Part shown: positions 50,644 to 59,507 of the stretch, in pieces | Position numbering within the stretch: the first letter of the stretch is position 1 | Layout: the number at the start of each line of letters is the position of its first letter | Assembly: GCF_023100945.1 (NCBI RefSeq) | Contig: NZ_CP064689.1 | Coordinates: 7,484,001 to 7,548,000, forward strand | Reading direction: 5' to 3' | Source of the DNA: Bradyrhizobium sp. 200 | GTDB taxonomy: Bacteria; Pseudomonadota; Alphaproteobacteria; Rhizobiales; Xanthobacteraceae | Length of the DNA stretch: 64,000 nt | Notes under the pieces: generated by a model | What the model saw: the letters and a program-made list of their open reading frames with translations, nothing else | The model's database searches: none | Told to the model about the DNA's origin: nothing | Program-made: the position numbers and the translations under genes

Positions 50644-52344
50644 ATGTCTGAATTTCAGGTCACAGGAAGCAACGCCGGCGCGCTCTTCACCCTCAAGATT
50701 CACCGCGGCGATGGCATGGCGCTGGTTGCCATGGATTGGAAGGACGATGAGCCGCCGCCCGATTTTGTCGGTTTCGCAATCGAATACAAGGAGCCGGACG
50801 GCAACAGGTTCTTTGCCTTGAAGAACCGGATCGCGTTTCCCGGCGCTGACGGAAAGACCAACCCAAATCGGCTGACCTCGATGCAATCGCCGATACAGAA
50901 GTTTCGCTGGGTGCATTTTCCTCGCAACGCCGAATTGGCGGGAGAATTCGTCTACCGGGTCACCCCGGTTTTCATGAATGAACAGGACGAGCTGAGTTTT
51001 GGCGAGCCGCAGGAGGCGGCCATTGAACTGCGCCGGGAAACCTATCCGGATCAACTCAATGTCACTTACACACGCGGGTTCGTCGTGTCGCAGGCATTCG
51101 TCGACAAGTACGAGACGATTTCAAAGCTATTGCCTGCAAAGGCCAAGGACGGCCTCAAGTTCATCCCCACCCATCCGAAGAAGGATGAAGCGCTCCCCTG
51201 GATGGGTTTTGAAGCCCGCCATGCAATTCTTGAGGTTCTCGATCAAGCAATCGCGGATGAAGACGCAGAGGTGCGGGTTGTTGCTTACGATCTAAGCGAG
51301 ATTGAAGTGGTGTCCCGGTTGGAGAAGCTCGGCTCCCGCCTGAAGATCATCATCGACGATGCGGGGGAACATGGACATGCAGATTCGGGAGAGACGCAGG
51401 CCGCCAGGCGGTTGATGAAAACGGCCGGCGAGGACAACGTGAAGCGCCAGAAGATGGGCGCGCTTCAGCACAACAAGACCATCGTCGTCGATGGACCGAA
51501 TCTGAAGAAGGCCGTCTGCGGCTCGACGAATTTCTCCTGGCGAGGGTTTTATGTTCAATCCAACAACGCCGTCATCCTGACCGGCGAGCCCGCCATCAAG
51601 CCGTTTCTCGATGCGTTCGAGAATTACTGGGAGAACGACAAGGCCGCGGATTTCGGCGCCACGGCATCAGCCGAGTGGACCAGTCTCGGGCTCGACAACA
51701 TCAACGCAGAAGTTTCCTTCTCGCCCCACATCAGCGGCAACGCGCTGCTCGACAGCATTGCGGAAGACATGACCTCGGCGGAATCGAGCGTGCTATTCTC
51801 GCTGGCATTTCTGTTTCAGACCGAAGGACCTGTTCGCGAGGCGGTCAAGAAACTGGCCAAGGCCGAAGGCATCTTCCTCTACGGCATCTCTGACAAGAAA
51901 GTCGGGGGTCTGGATTTTCAAAAGCCGGATGGGAAGGTCAAGCCGGTCTTTCCATCGGCGCTTACGAAAAACGTGCCGGAGCCGTTCAAGTCCGAGCCAA
52001 AAGGAGGCGGAGGAAATCGAATGCACCACAAGTTCGTGGTGATTGATTTCGACAAGCCCACCGCGAGGGTTTACTTCGGCTCCTACAATTTTTCTCCTTC
52101 GGCCGACACGTCGAACGGCGAGAATCTTCTTTTGATAAAGGACCGGCGCATTGCCGTGTCCTATATGATCGAAGCGCTCCGAATCTTCGATCACTATCAT
52201 TTCCGTGTGGCGCAAGCCGAAGCCAGGCAGGCCAGGAAAAAGCTGCAATTGGCCAGGCCGCCGCGAAAGAGCGGCGAGAAGACGTGGTGGAGCGAGTATT
52301 ATACCGACGAACGGAAGATTCGTGACCGCAAGTTATTCTCGTGA
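50644..52344 (+). CDS. Phospholipase D-like domain protein
   Basis: 566 residues, MSEFQVTGSNAGALFTLKIH, no signal peptide. Two HKD motifs are present: HNKTIVVDGPNLKKAVCGST (His276, Lys278, Asp283) and HHKFVVIDFDKPTARVYFGS (His461, Lys463, Asp468), each followed by the usual Gly-Ser-x-N-F-S. The N-terminal ~150 residues appear to be a beta-rich domain (EYKEPDGNRFFALKNRI). The PLD superfamily cuts phosphodiester bonds in lipids or nucleic acids; a cytoplasmic nuclease or lipase both fit. It stands alone between unrelated operons. GGGGG lies shortly before the start. Confidence 0.85.
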   Translation: MSEFQVTGSNAGALFTLKIHRGDGMALVAMDWKDDEPPPDFVGFAIEYKEPDGNRFFALKNRIAFPGADGKTNPNRLTSMQSPIQKFRWVHFPRNAELAGEFVYRVTPVFMNEQDELSFGEPQEAAIELRRETYPDQLNVTYTRGFVVSQAFVDKYETISKLLPAKAKDGLKFIPTHPKKDEALPWMGFEARHAILEVLDQAIADEDAEVRVVAYDLSEIEVVSRLEKLGSRLKIIIDDAGEHGHADSGETQAARRLMKTAGEDNVKRQKMGALQHNKTIVVDGPNLKKAVCGSTNFSWRGFYVQSNNAVILTGEPAIKPFLDAFENYWENDKAADFGATASAEWTSLGLDNINAEVSFSPHISGNALLDSIAEDMTSAESSVLFSLAFLFQTEGPVREAVKKLAKAEGIFLYGISDKKVGGLDFQKPDGKVKPVFPSALTKNVPEPFKSEPKGGGGNRMHHKFVVIDFDKPTARVYFGSYNFSPSADTSNGENLLLIKDRRIAVSYMIEALRIFDHYHFRVAQAEARQARKKLQLARPPRKSGEKTWWSEYYTDERKIRDRKLFS

Positions 52345-52387
52345 CATTCGCCATGCCGAGAGCATCGTCCCGCATGGCATAACTTGC

Positions 52388-53362
52388 CTATTCCCCCTTG
52401 AGACCTGCCGCGCGGATCACCTCGCCCCATTTGCGCGTCTCGTCGTCGATGAACTTGCCGAACTCGCCCGCCGTGCCGGGGCGCGCTTCCAGCCCCTGTG
52501 CGAGCAGCTTCTGCTTCACGTCGGGATCGGCAAGGACGCGAATGACCTCTGCCTGCAGGCGATCGACGATGGCGCCCGGCGTTGCCGCCGGCGCCATGAA
52601 GCCGTACCAGCCGGAAGCGATCACGTTGGAGAGCCCCTGCTCGCGCAAGGTGGGAGCCTCGGGGTAAATCTGGCTGCGCTCGGCCGACGCCACGCCCAGC
52701 ACACGCAACGAACCGCTCTGGATGTGCGGCAAGGCCGTGCTGATCGCGGTCAACGTGGCGTCGAGGCGGCTCGCCAGCAGTTCCGTGTAGGCCATGTTAT
52801 CGCCGCGGAAGGGAACGATGAGGCCTTTGACGCCGGCGTCCCTGAACAGCAGTTCGGCGGCCAGATGCGGTTGCGAGCCTGCGCCCGGCGAACCAAAGGT
52901 CAGGCCTTCGGGCTTCGACTTGCCGTAGGCGATCATTTCCTGAAGGGTCTTGAAGGGCGCCTTCGCGTTCACCACTAGGAACAACGGCGCCATGACGGCC
53001 ATCGCCACCGGCTGCAGGTCTTTGCGGTTGTAGTTGAGTTTCTCGAACAGCGCTTCGGCCGTCGCAAACGGCGCCGCCGCATAGAGGAAGGTGTATCCGT
53101 CCGGCGTTGCACGCGAGACCAGCTCATTGGCGACGCGGGTGCCCGCACCCGGTTTGTTTTCGACGATGAACTGCTGGTTGAGGCTGCGCCCGAACTGCTC
53201 GGCCAGGATACGCAACGAGATGTCGCTTGCCCCGCCCGCCCCATAGGGCGACACCAGCCGCACGATCCGCGACGGCCAATCGCCCTGGGCAAACGCAGGA
53301 AGATACGGACCTGCAGCGAAGCCGGCGATGGTCCCCAGCAGGGTTCGGCGTGTGACTTTCAT
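52388..53362 (-). CDS. Tripartite tricarboxylate transporter binding protein (Bug family)
   Basis: 324 residues. The twin-Arg-containing N-terminus MKVTRRTLLGTIAGFAAGPY leads to a cleavage region near PAFAQG. The mature part has WPSRIVRLVSPYGAGGASDI and NQQFIVENKPGAGTRVANEL, the defining Bug motifs for carboxylate binding. GGAGG sits 6 bp before ATG 53362. No TctA/TctB membrane genes are nearby, so it is an orphan receptor that may share a transporter or act in sensing. It is divergent from a LysR regulator gene that probably controls it. Confidence 0.9.
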   Translation of the reverse strand: MKVTRRTLLGTIAGFAAGPYLPAFAQGDWPSRIVRLVSPYGAGGASDISLRILAEQFGRSLNQQFIVENKPGAGTRVANELVSRATPDGYTFLYAAAPFATAEALFEKLNYNRKDLQPVAMAVMAPLFLVVNAKAPFKTLQEMIAYGKSKPEGLTFGSPGAGSQPHLAAELLFRDAGVKGLIVPFRGDNMAYTELLASRLDATLTAISTALPHIQSGSLRVLGVASAERSQIYPEAPTLREQGLSNVIASGWYGFMAPAATPGAIVDRLQAEVIRVLADPDVKQKLLAQGLEARPGTAGEFGKFIDDETRKWGEVIRAAGLKGE

Positions 53363-53469
53363 GAATGCCTCCTGGGAAGAAGAGCCGCCTGGAGTGGCGG
53401 CTAGTCCGTCCCGTTCTCATCGGGCCGCGTTTGGCGCGATCGCATTGCTCGATCGCCGGGCCTTCGTCT

Positions 53470-53486
53470 TATCGAAGCCAACGATA
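53470..53486. promoter_or_regulatory. LysR-type binding site in the Bug / LysR divergent promoter
   Basis: TATCG-N7-CGATA contains the T-N11-A core (ATC-N9-GAT) of LysR-family recognition sites. A further half-site-like CTATCGA lies at about 53499-53505, as expected for an activation site. The element sits about 86 bp from the LysR start and 108 bp from the Bug start. Confidence 0.6.
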
Positions 53487-53571
53487 GAGACGCGCCTTCT
53501 ATCGAACAATGTGTATTTTTTGACCGATTGATAAGCTTGGCCTATAAATCAGGAAATACTGGAGGCGCGAC

Positions 53572-54516
53572 ATGGCGATGGATGTGACCCTGCGGCAGTT
53601 GCGCGCCTATGTGGCCGTGCTGGAGGCCGCGAGCTTCTCGGAAGCTGCCAAGGTCATGCATCTGTCGCAGGCCGCGCTCTCAGGCCTGATCAAGGAGCTG
53701 GAAAACCGCGTCGGCGTCCGCCTTCTGGACCGCACCACGCGAAAAGTTTCTGCGTCTGCAGTTGGCGAGACCTTTGCACCGATGGCGCGGCGCGTGCTTT
53801 CGAACCTGGACGAGGCGCTCGATAATCTGACCAATCTCAAGGAGCTGCGCCGTGGGCTGGTGCGTGTCGCGGCGCCCGAAACGCTGTCCTGCACGCTGTT
53901 GCCGGAGCTCATCGCCGGATACAACGACAGCCACCCTGGCGTTGACGTCCGCTTCGACGACGTGCCGATCCAGGAGGTGCTGGCGGGCTTGCAGAACGGC
54001 TCTACCGACATCGGCTTCGGGCCGGCCGGCGTCGTTCCGGACCAATCGGTCGGAGTGCACATCATTTGTGCCGACCCGCTCTTTGTGGCGTTGCGCAGCG
54101 ATGATCCGCTGGCAAAAGCCAAGTCGGTCAGTTGGAAGGATCTCCGCGACCGGCCGCTGCTCAACTACATGCCCAACATCGTCATCAATGTCCTGAGCAA
54201 CGTGCCGCCCCGGCATCATCCAAAAGAATTGTTGCCGGTGCACCGGGTGAACACGGCGCTGTCGATGCTGCGGGTCAGACAGGGTGCCGTGATCTGCCCC
54301 TCGATGGCGGAGCCGCTGGTGCGCGGCTTCGGACTGACGTTCCTGCCGCTGCTGCAGCCGGCGGTGAAGTGGAAGATCGCGATGTTCGTGCGGCACAGCG
54401 CATCGCTCTCGCCGGCCGTAGAGAGTTTTCGCGACTTCACGCTCGATTTCAGCCCGAACTGGACGGCGGGCGGAATCGAGCGGCGCCGATTGAGCGAACG
54501 GCGCAAGCGCGTGTAG
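53572..54516 (+). CDS. LysR family transcriptional regulator
   Basis: 314 residues, MAMDVTLRQLRAYVAVLEAA. The N-terminal winged helix reads ASFSEAAKVMHLSQAALSGL and VRLLDRTTRKVSASAVGETF. The effector domain starts around GLVRVAAPETLSCTLLPELI. GGAGG precedes the ATG; a second ATG two codons later is also possible. It is divergent from the Bug-type gene, with a matching LysR box between them, and likely responds to the carboxylate bound by that protein. It may also affect the monooxygenase gene downstream at 54692. Confidence 0.9.
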   Translation: MAMDVTLRQLRAYVAVLEAASFSEAAKVMHLSQAALSGLIKELENRVGVRLLDRTTRKVSASAVGETFAPMARRVLSNLDEALDNLTNLKELRRGLVRVAAPETLSCTLLPELIAGYNDSHPGVDVRFDDVPIQEVLAGLQNGSTDIGFGPAGVVPDQSVGVHIICADPLFVALRSDDPLAKAKSVSWKDLRDRPLLNYMPNIVINVLSNVPPRHHPKELLPVHRVNTALSMLRVRQGAVICPSMAEPLVRGFGLTFLPLLQPAVKWKIAMFVRHSASLSPAVESFRDFTLDFSPNWTAGGIERRRLSERRKRV

Positions 54517-54691
54517 CGAAAACTTCCCAGGTAAGTCGCTGCTTCATACTAAGAATTCTCGAAATCGCGGACCGGAGCCTCAACAGCGCCGCGTCCGCTA
54601 AGGAACATCCAACGATTGCATTTGTCCTGATGACAAACTGAACACGCGGCAGTAGCCTCACCCAAAATATAAAACACATGGGAGGAGTGGC

Positions 54692-57370
54692 ATGCCAGAC
54701 GCCGCGGTCGCAACACGTTCTTCTGAATCGACCAACAGCGGTACGACGGAGCAGGTCGATGTCGCCGTTGTCGGCGCCGGCTTTGCCGGTCTCTATCTCT
54801 TGCATCGCCTGCGCAAGGCTGGCTTCTCCGCTGTCGTGATCGAGGAGGCCGGCGACGTCGGCGGCACCTGGTACTGGAACCGCTATCCCGGCGCGCGCTG
54901 CGATATCCAGACCATCGATTACAGCTATACGTTCGATCCGGAGCTGGAGAGCGCGTGGCAATGGTCGGAGAAATACGCCACCCAGCCTGAAATCCTGCGC
55001 TATCTCGGCTTCGTCGCGGACCGATACGATTTGCGGCGCGACATCCGCTTTCGCACCAAGGTCACGGCGGCGAATTGGGACCAGAGCGCGGAACGCTGGC
55101 GTCTCACCACCGACAACGGCGCCGGTGTTTCCTGCCGCCACTACATCATGGCGACCGGCTGCCTCTCCGCGCCAAAGCCGCCGGAGATCGATGGCGTCAA
55201 GGACTTCAAGGGCGAGATCTATTTCACCGGCCGCTGGCCGCATGAAGAGGTCAAGCTCGCCGGCAAGCGTATCGCCGTCATCGGCACTGGATCATCGGCA
55301 ATCCAGTCGATCCCGCTGCTCGCGGAGCAGGCGGCGCATCTCACCGTATTCCAGCGCACGCCGAACTTCGCTTTGCCCGCCCATAATGGTCCTGCGCCGG
55401 CGGACCGCCTCTCCTTGCTGGAGGGCGATCGCGCTGGTTATCGCGAGCAGGCGCGCTGGTCGCTCGCCGGCGTCCCCTATCCGCAGCAGATGGCGGTGAG
55501 CTGGCAATTGAGCGATGCCGAACGCCGCGAGCGATTCGAGCAGGCGTGGGCCGCCGGCGATCTCGTCCACATCCTGACCCAGCTCTGGGCCGACCAGGGC
55601 GTCGACGTCGACGGCAATGCGCTGCTCGCCGACCTGATCCGCGAGAAGATCCGCGACGTGGTCAAGGACCCGGAGACGGCGGAAGCCTTGACCCCGCACG
55701 ACCATCCGTTCGGCGCCAAGCGTCCCTGCCTCGATACCAACTACTACGCCACCTACAATCGCTCCAACGTCACGCTGGTGAACCTGCGGCAGGAGCCGAT
55801 CACGGAGATCACGGCCACCGGCATCACCACCGGCAAGCGCACGTTCGACGTCGACGTGATCGTGTTCGCCACCGGCTTCGACGCCATGACCGGCGCCATC
55901 AAGGCGGTGCATCCGATCACCGGCCGCGACGGCAAATCGCTGTCGGATGTCTGGGCCAATGGCCCGCAGACCTATCTCGGGCTCACGGTCTCGGGCTTCC
56001 CGAACCTGTTCCTGATCACGGGCCCGGGCAGCCCGTCGGTGCTGTCAAACATGGCGGTCTCGATCGAACAGCATGTCGACTGGGTGGTCGACCGGCTGGC
56101 GGCGATGCGCGAGGCCGGTTTCACGACCATCGACGCTACCGAAACGGCGCAAGCCGGCTGGGCGCAGCACATGGCCGATTGTTCGATGATCACGCTGCAT
56201 CGGCTCGCCAACACCTGGTACACGGGCGCCAACGTTCCCGGCAAGGCGCGGGGCGTGATGCCTTATACGGGTGGTGTCGGCCCCTACCGCAGCATCTGCA
56301 ACGAGATCGTCGGCCGCGGCATGCTGGGCTTCCGCCTGTCGGGCCCTGACGTCGCAGAGCAATGCAACGACGGCGAGGTGGTTCGCCTGCAGCCGGACGT
56401 GCGGCTGGTGCTGGGCATGCTGGCGGAGATGAACCTGCCGCAAATCGAATCACTTGGAGCGCAAGGCGCGCGCGACTTCCTCACCGAATTCAACAAGGGA
56501 CGTCCTGCGGGGCGGCCGGTCGGCGAGGTCGGCAGCGGCGCGCTGCAGGGCGTCGACGGCCCGCTGCCCTATCGTCTCTATCGGCCGGCAACGCCGGGAC
56601 CGCATCCGATCGTGGTCTATTTCCACGGCGGCGGCTGGGTGCTCGGCGACGAGCAGTCCGACGATCCGTTCTGCCGCGACATCTGCCGCCGCAGCGGGAT
56701 GATCGTCGTCAGCGTCGGTTACCGCCATGCGCCCGAGCATCGCTTCCCGGCGGCGGCCGAGGATGGCTATGCGGCGACGCGCTGGATCGCCGAGCATGTG
56801 GCTGACCTCGGCGGACGGCCGGGTCCGGTGCTGGTCGCAGGCTGGAGCGCCGGCGCCAATATCGCCGCCGTCACCTGCCAACTCGCGCGCAACCGCGGCG
56901 GCCCGCAGATCGCGGGCCAGCTTCTGATTTGCCCGGTCACCGATTGCAGGTTCGACCGCCCGTCCTACACCGACAATGCGGTCGGCTATTTCCTGACGCG
57001 ATCGCTGATGTTCTGGTTCTGGGACATCTATTGTTCGCCCGCCGACCGCACCGATCCGCGCGTGTCGCCGCTGCGCGGCAATCTGGCGAACTTGCCTCCG
57101 GCGTTCGTGACAACCTGCGAGTTCGATCCGCTGCGCGACGAGGGCATCGAATATGCCGAGGCGCTCGCTGCCGCAGGTGTCCCGGTCGAGCAATTGCAGG
57201 CGCGCGGCCACATCCACACATCCCTGATGATGGTGGATGTGGTGATCACCGGCGTCAGCGGGCGTGCGAAGATGGCCGAAGCCCTGCGCGGCTTTGCGGG
57301 ATTGCCGCGGAAGCTGGAAGCGAGTGGCGAGGATGCCTCGCCGATCGCGGTCAACGCTGCTGCGGGGTAG
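54692..57370 (+). CDS. Fusion: Baeyer-Villiger-type flavin monooxygenase + HSL-family esterase
   Basis: 892 residues behind GGGAGGAG. Residues ~20-550 are a flavin monooxygenase: FAD motif VVGAGFAGL (G28/G30/G33), [20 protein letters not shown] motif [10 protein letters not shown] (~198) and the BVMO-typical [13 protein letters not shown]. The BVMO fingerprint FxGxxxHxxxWP reads [12 protein letters not shown] (172-183), with Phe178 in place of His. Residues ~600-880 are an alpha/beta hydrolase of the HSL group: oxyanion HGGGW (645-649), nucleophile GWSAG (Ser719), later FDPLRDEG and GHIHTS for Asp and His. A ketone could be turned into an ester and cut in one polypeptide. The substrate is unknown. 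Confidence 0.9.
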   Translation: MPDAAVATRSSESTNSGTTEQVDVAVVGAGFAGLYLLHRLRKAGFSAVVIEEAGDVGGTWYWNRYPGARCDIQTIDYSYTFDPELESAWQWSEKYATQPEILRYLGFVADRYDLRRDIRFRTKVTAANWDQSAERWRLTTDNGAGVSCRHYIMATGCLSAPKPPEIDGVKDFKGEIYFTGRWPHEEVKLAGKRIAVIGTGSSAIQSIPLLAEQAAHLTVFQRTPNFALPAHNGPAPADRLSLLEGDRAGYREQARWSLAGVPYPQQMAVSWQLSDAERRERFEQAWAAGDLVHILTQLWADQGVDVDGNALLADLIREKIRDVVKDPETAEALTPHDHPFGAKRPCLDTNYYATYNRSNVTLVNLRQEPITEITATGITTGKRTFDVDVIVFATGFDAMTGAIKAVHPITGRDGKSLSDVWANGPQTYLGLTVSGFPNLFLITGPGSPSVLSNMAVSIEQHVDWVVDRLAAMREAGFTTIDATETAQAGWAQHMADCSMITLHRLANTWYTGANVPGKARGVMPYTGGVGPYRSICNEIVGRGMLGFRLSGPDVAEQCNDGEVVRLQPDVRLVLGMLAEMNLPQIESLGAQGARDFLTEFNKGRPAGRPVGEVGSGALQGVDGPLPYRLYRPATPGPHPIVVYFHGGGWVLGDEQSDDPFCRDICRRSGMIVVSVGYRHAPEHRFPAAAEDGYAATRWIAEHVADLGGRPGPVLVAGWSAGANIAAVTCQLARNRGGPQIAGQLLICPVTDCRFDRPSYTDNAVGYFLTRSLMFWFWDIYCSPADRTDPRVSPLRGNLANLPPAFVTTCEFDPLRDEGIEYAEALAAAGVPVEQLQARGHIHTSLMMVDVVITGVSGRAKMAEALRGFAGLPRKLEASGEDASPIAVNAAAG

Positions 57371-57398
57371 CGCGCAAGGCGAGGATGGCCGCGCGACT

Positions 57399-57827
57399 TC
57401 ATCTGCGCGGCCTGACGGCTCGCGATGAGCGCTTGCCTTGCCTGGGAGCCTTGCCTTGCCTGGGAGCCTTGGGTTGCTTTGGCGCCGGCCTCTTCGCCGC
57501 CACCCGGTGTGCCGCCGCCAGCGCGGCGCGCGCCCACGTGGCAAGCTCATCGGGTTCGTCGAACAGCCGCTCCGGCGCGCGCCAGAATGCGAGGTCGATC
57601 GTCTGCCCCTGCTTCACGTAGTTGAGCGGCGGAAACGCCGCCGCCTCCCTGAACGTCTCGCTGTTCTGGTCATCGACCCGGAAATAGAGCGTGTTCTCCG
57701 TCACCACGCCGAGCATCACCCCATCGCAGAACACGCCGGTCTTGCCGAACATGCGCCGCAAAGTGATACGGCCGAGCGGCGCGAGCTGTTCGCGCAGAAA
57801 CTCGGCATAGGTGTCGCTGGCAACCAT
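57399..57827 (-). CDS. TfoX N-terminal domain-containing protein
   Basis: 142 residues, MVASDTYAEFLREQLAPLGR. The TfoX-N signature RRMFGKTGVFCDGVMLGVVT, then ENTLYFRVDDQNS and LNYVKQGQTIDLAFWRAPER. A C-terminal basic tail (from ~105) is rich in Lys/Arg/Pro/Ala and contains KAPRQGKAPRQGK, caused by an exact 18-bp duplication at 57432-57467. TfoX/Sxy regulates competence in gamma-proteobacteria, but stand-alone TfoX-N proteins in alphaproteobacteria have unknown roles. It is convergent with the monooxygenase gene. Confidence 0.87.
   Translation of the reverse strand: MVASDTYAEFLREQLAPLGRITLRRMFGKTGVFCDGVMLGVVTENTLYFRVDDQNSETFREAAAFPPLNYVKQGQTIDLAFWRAPERLFDEPDELATWARAALAAAHRVAAKRPAPKQPKAPRQGKAPRQGKRSSRAVRPRR
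57432..57467 (-). repeat. Exact 18-bp tandem duplication in the TfoX-N tail
   Basis: Two back-to-back identical copies of CTTGCCTTGCCTGGGAGC (plus strand) encode a repeated basic hexapeptide, with a degraded partial copy after them. Such a repeat can expand or contract by slippage without a frameshift. Confidence 0.8.
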
Positions 57828-58040
57828 CTTTCAATCCGGTTTGGCTCAAGGTCCATCGCGCCACGAGCAGCCGACGAAATTCGCGGCATCCGGCAAGCCC
57901 GGGATGCGCCAGCAGCGCGGCGGGCGTTTTGCAAGGGCCCCGGCAAACTGTCATGCAATAGATTTTCTACGTCAACCGCCCAATGAATTTCGCGTATTGT
58001 CGCAGTGCCGCAGACCACCGCTGCATGAAAGCAAGCAACA

Positions 58041-58541
58041 ATGAACGTACTCGACGACTACATGGTCGATCCCGATCTGTCGCTCCTGGACAAGACACGG
58101 ATCCAGGCCCAGGTCCTGGTGCCCGTGCTGCGGGCGTTGCGCGCCGAACTCGGCCAGGAAAAGGCTGACGCGATCGTGAGGGACTCGCTGCGCGACTGGT
58201 CGAAGCAACTGTTCGCCGCCGTGGGCGATAGCGTCGAGGGCAGCCCGCGGCGCAAATGGGCCGCCATGCAGACCGCGCTGACCGAAATCACCGAACGCGA
58301 AGTGACGGTGGAGATGCGCCGGCACGACAAGGAAGCGCTGGAATTCGACGTCACACATTGCCGGTTCGCGGAATTCTTTCGCGCGCTCGGCGAGCCGGAA
58401 CTCGGCGCGCTGCTGATCTGCGCGACCGACTTCGATATCGTCGCGTCCGGCGGCAGCGATGTCAGCCTCACGCGCGACCAGACCCTGATGCAGGGCGCGC
58501 CATGCTGCACGTTCCGCTACGCGTTCGCGCCTCGAACCTAA
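58041..58541 (+). CDS. L-2-amino-thiazoline-4-carboxylic acid hydrolase-like protein
   Basis: 166 residues, MNVLDDYMVDPDLSLLDKTR. ALRAELGQEKADAIVRDSLR, EFDVTHCRFAEFFRALGEPE, GALLICATDFDIV and the C-terminal APCCTFRYAF match the ATC-hydrolase family, in which conserved Cys and Asp residues (THC, CxxDF, CTF) surround the active site. The founder opens the thiazoline ring in bacterial cysteine synthesis from ATC, but many members hydrolyse other compounds or are uncharacterised. It lies divergent to TfoX-N and 80 bp before the dioxygenase gene; the true substrate is open. Confidence 0.8.
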   Translation: MNVLDDYMVDPDLSLLDKTRIQAQVLVPVLRALRAELGQEKADAIVRDSLRDWSKQLFAAVGDSVEGSPRRKWAAMQTALTEITEREVTVEMRRHDKEALEFDVTHCRFAEFFRALGEPELGALLICATDFDIVASGGSDVSLTRDQTLMQGAPCCTFRYAFAPRT

Positions 58542-58621
58542 ATACCTCGTGAAAAATGCTCTCAATTGCATATGATATCCCAAGAAGTCCGGCTTGACCG
58601 GGTTCGCAAGGGAGAGCGCCG

Positions 58622-59473
58622 ATGGCAACGACAGCGGAGCGAGCATCGCCCTGGCTCAAGGGACGCACATTCGCCTCCTGGCAAGAAGAGTTCGACCGCA
58701 GCGGTTACCTGATCTTCGAACGCGTCTTGGCGTCCGATCGCGTCGCTGAAATCCGCGCGGCGCTGGCGCCGCATCTGGCGCGCGATCTGTTCGGCCGCAA
58801 CGATTTTGAAGGCACCAGGACCAACCGGGTGTATGCGCTGCTGGCGAAATCGCCGGTCTTCGCAGAACTTGCGATCCATCCGCTCGCCATGGCCTTTGTC
58901 GAAGCCGAACTCGGCGAGAGCTGTCTTCTGTCCGCCATGCTTGCGATCAATCTGCATCCCGGCGAGACGGTGCAGCCTTGGCACTTCGACGACAGCAGCG
59001 TCAGGATTCCGCGGCCCCGCCCTGCTCTTGGCATCAGTACCTTCTGGGCGATTGATGACACGACCGAGCAGAACGGCGCCACCGAAATCATTCCGGGAAG
59101 CCATCTGTGGGACGGAGAGTATATCGAGGGCGCGGTGAAGCCTGCTCATTTCACCAACGAGGCCGAGCACGAGGAGGGCAATCGGCCGGACGCCGTCAAG
59201 CTTGTCATGCCGTCGGGATCGCTGGCCATCACCAAGGGAACGCTGTGGCACCGCGGCGGCGCCAACCGGTCAGACCGGCCGCGCCTGATCGTCACGCCGC
59301 AATATTGCGTCGGCTGGGTTCGGCAACTCGAGAACATGGCGCTCGCCGTGCCTGCTGACCTTGCAAGCAAATTGCCGGAGCGCGCACGCGAGCTGATCGG
59401 TTATTCGATCCATCCGCCGTTCATGGGATATGTCGACGGCGTCCATCCCCGGCGCCTGCTGCGGGCGCAGTGA
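58622..59473 (+). CDS. Phytanoyl-CoA dioxygenase family protein
   Basis: 283 residues, MATTAERASPWLKGRTFASW. The Fe(II) HxD motif is in QPWHFDDSSV, the distal His in TLWHRGGANRSDRPRLIV, and the Arg after it is placed to bind 2-oxoglutarate. Upstream, FDRSGYLIFERVLASDRVAE is the standard PhyH N-terminal strand-helix. It hydroxylates a substrate using O2 and 2-oxoglutarate. It sits between the ATC-hydrolase-like gene (same strand) and the second monooxygenase gene (convergent), in an apparent oxygenase island. Confidence 0.88.
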   Translation: MATTAERASPWLKGRTFASWQEEFDRSGYLIFERVLASDRVAEIRAALAPHLARDLFGRNDFEGTRTNRVYALLAKSPVFAELAIHPLAMAFVEAELGESCLLSAMLAINLHPGETVQPWHFDDSSVRIPRPRPALGISTFWAIDDTTEQNGATEIIPGSHLWDGEYIEGAVKPAHFTNEAEHEEGNRPDAVKLVMPSGSLAITKGTLWHRGGANRSDRPRLIVTPQYCVGWVRQLENMALAVPADLASKLPERARELIGYSIHPPFMGYVDGVHPRRLLRAQ

Positions 59474-59507
59474 CTGATGCAAGGGCGCCGCGACCTCGAC
59501 GCACGCC

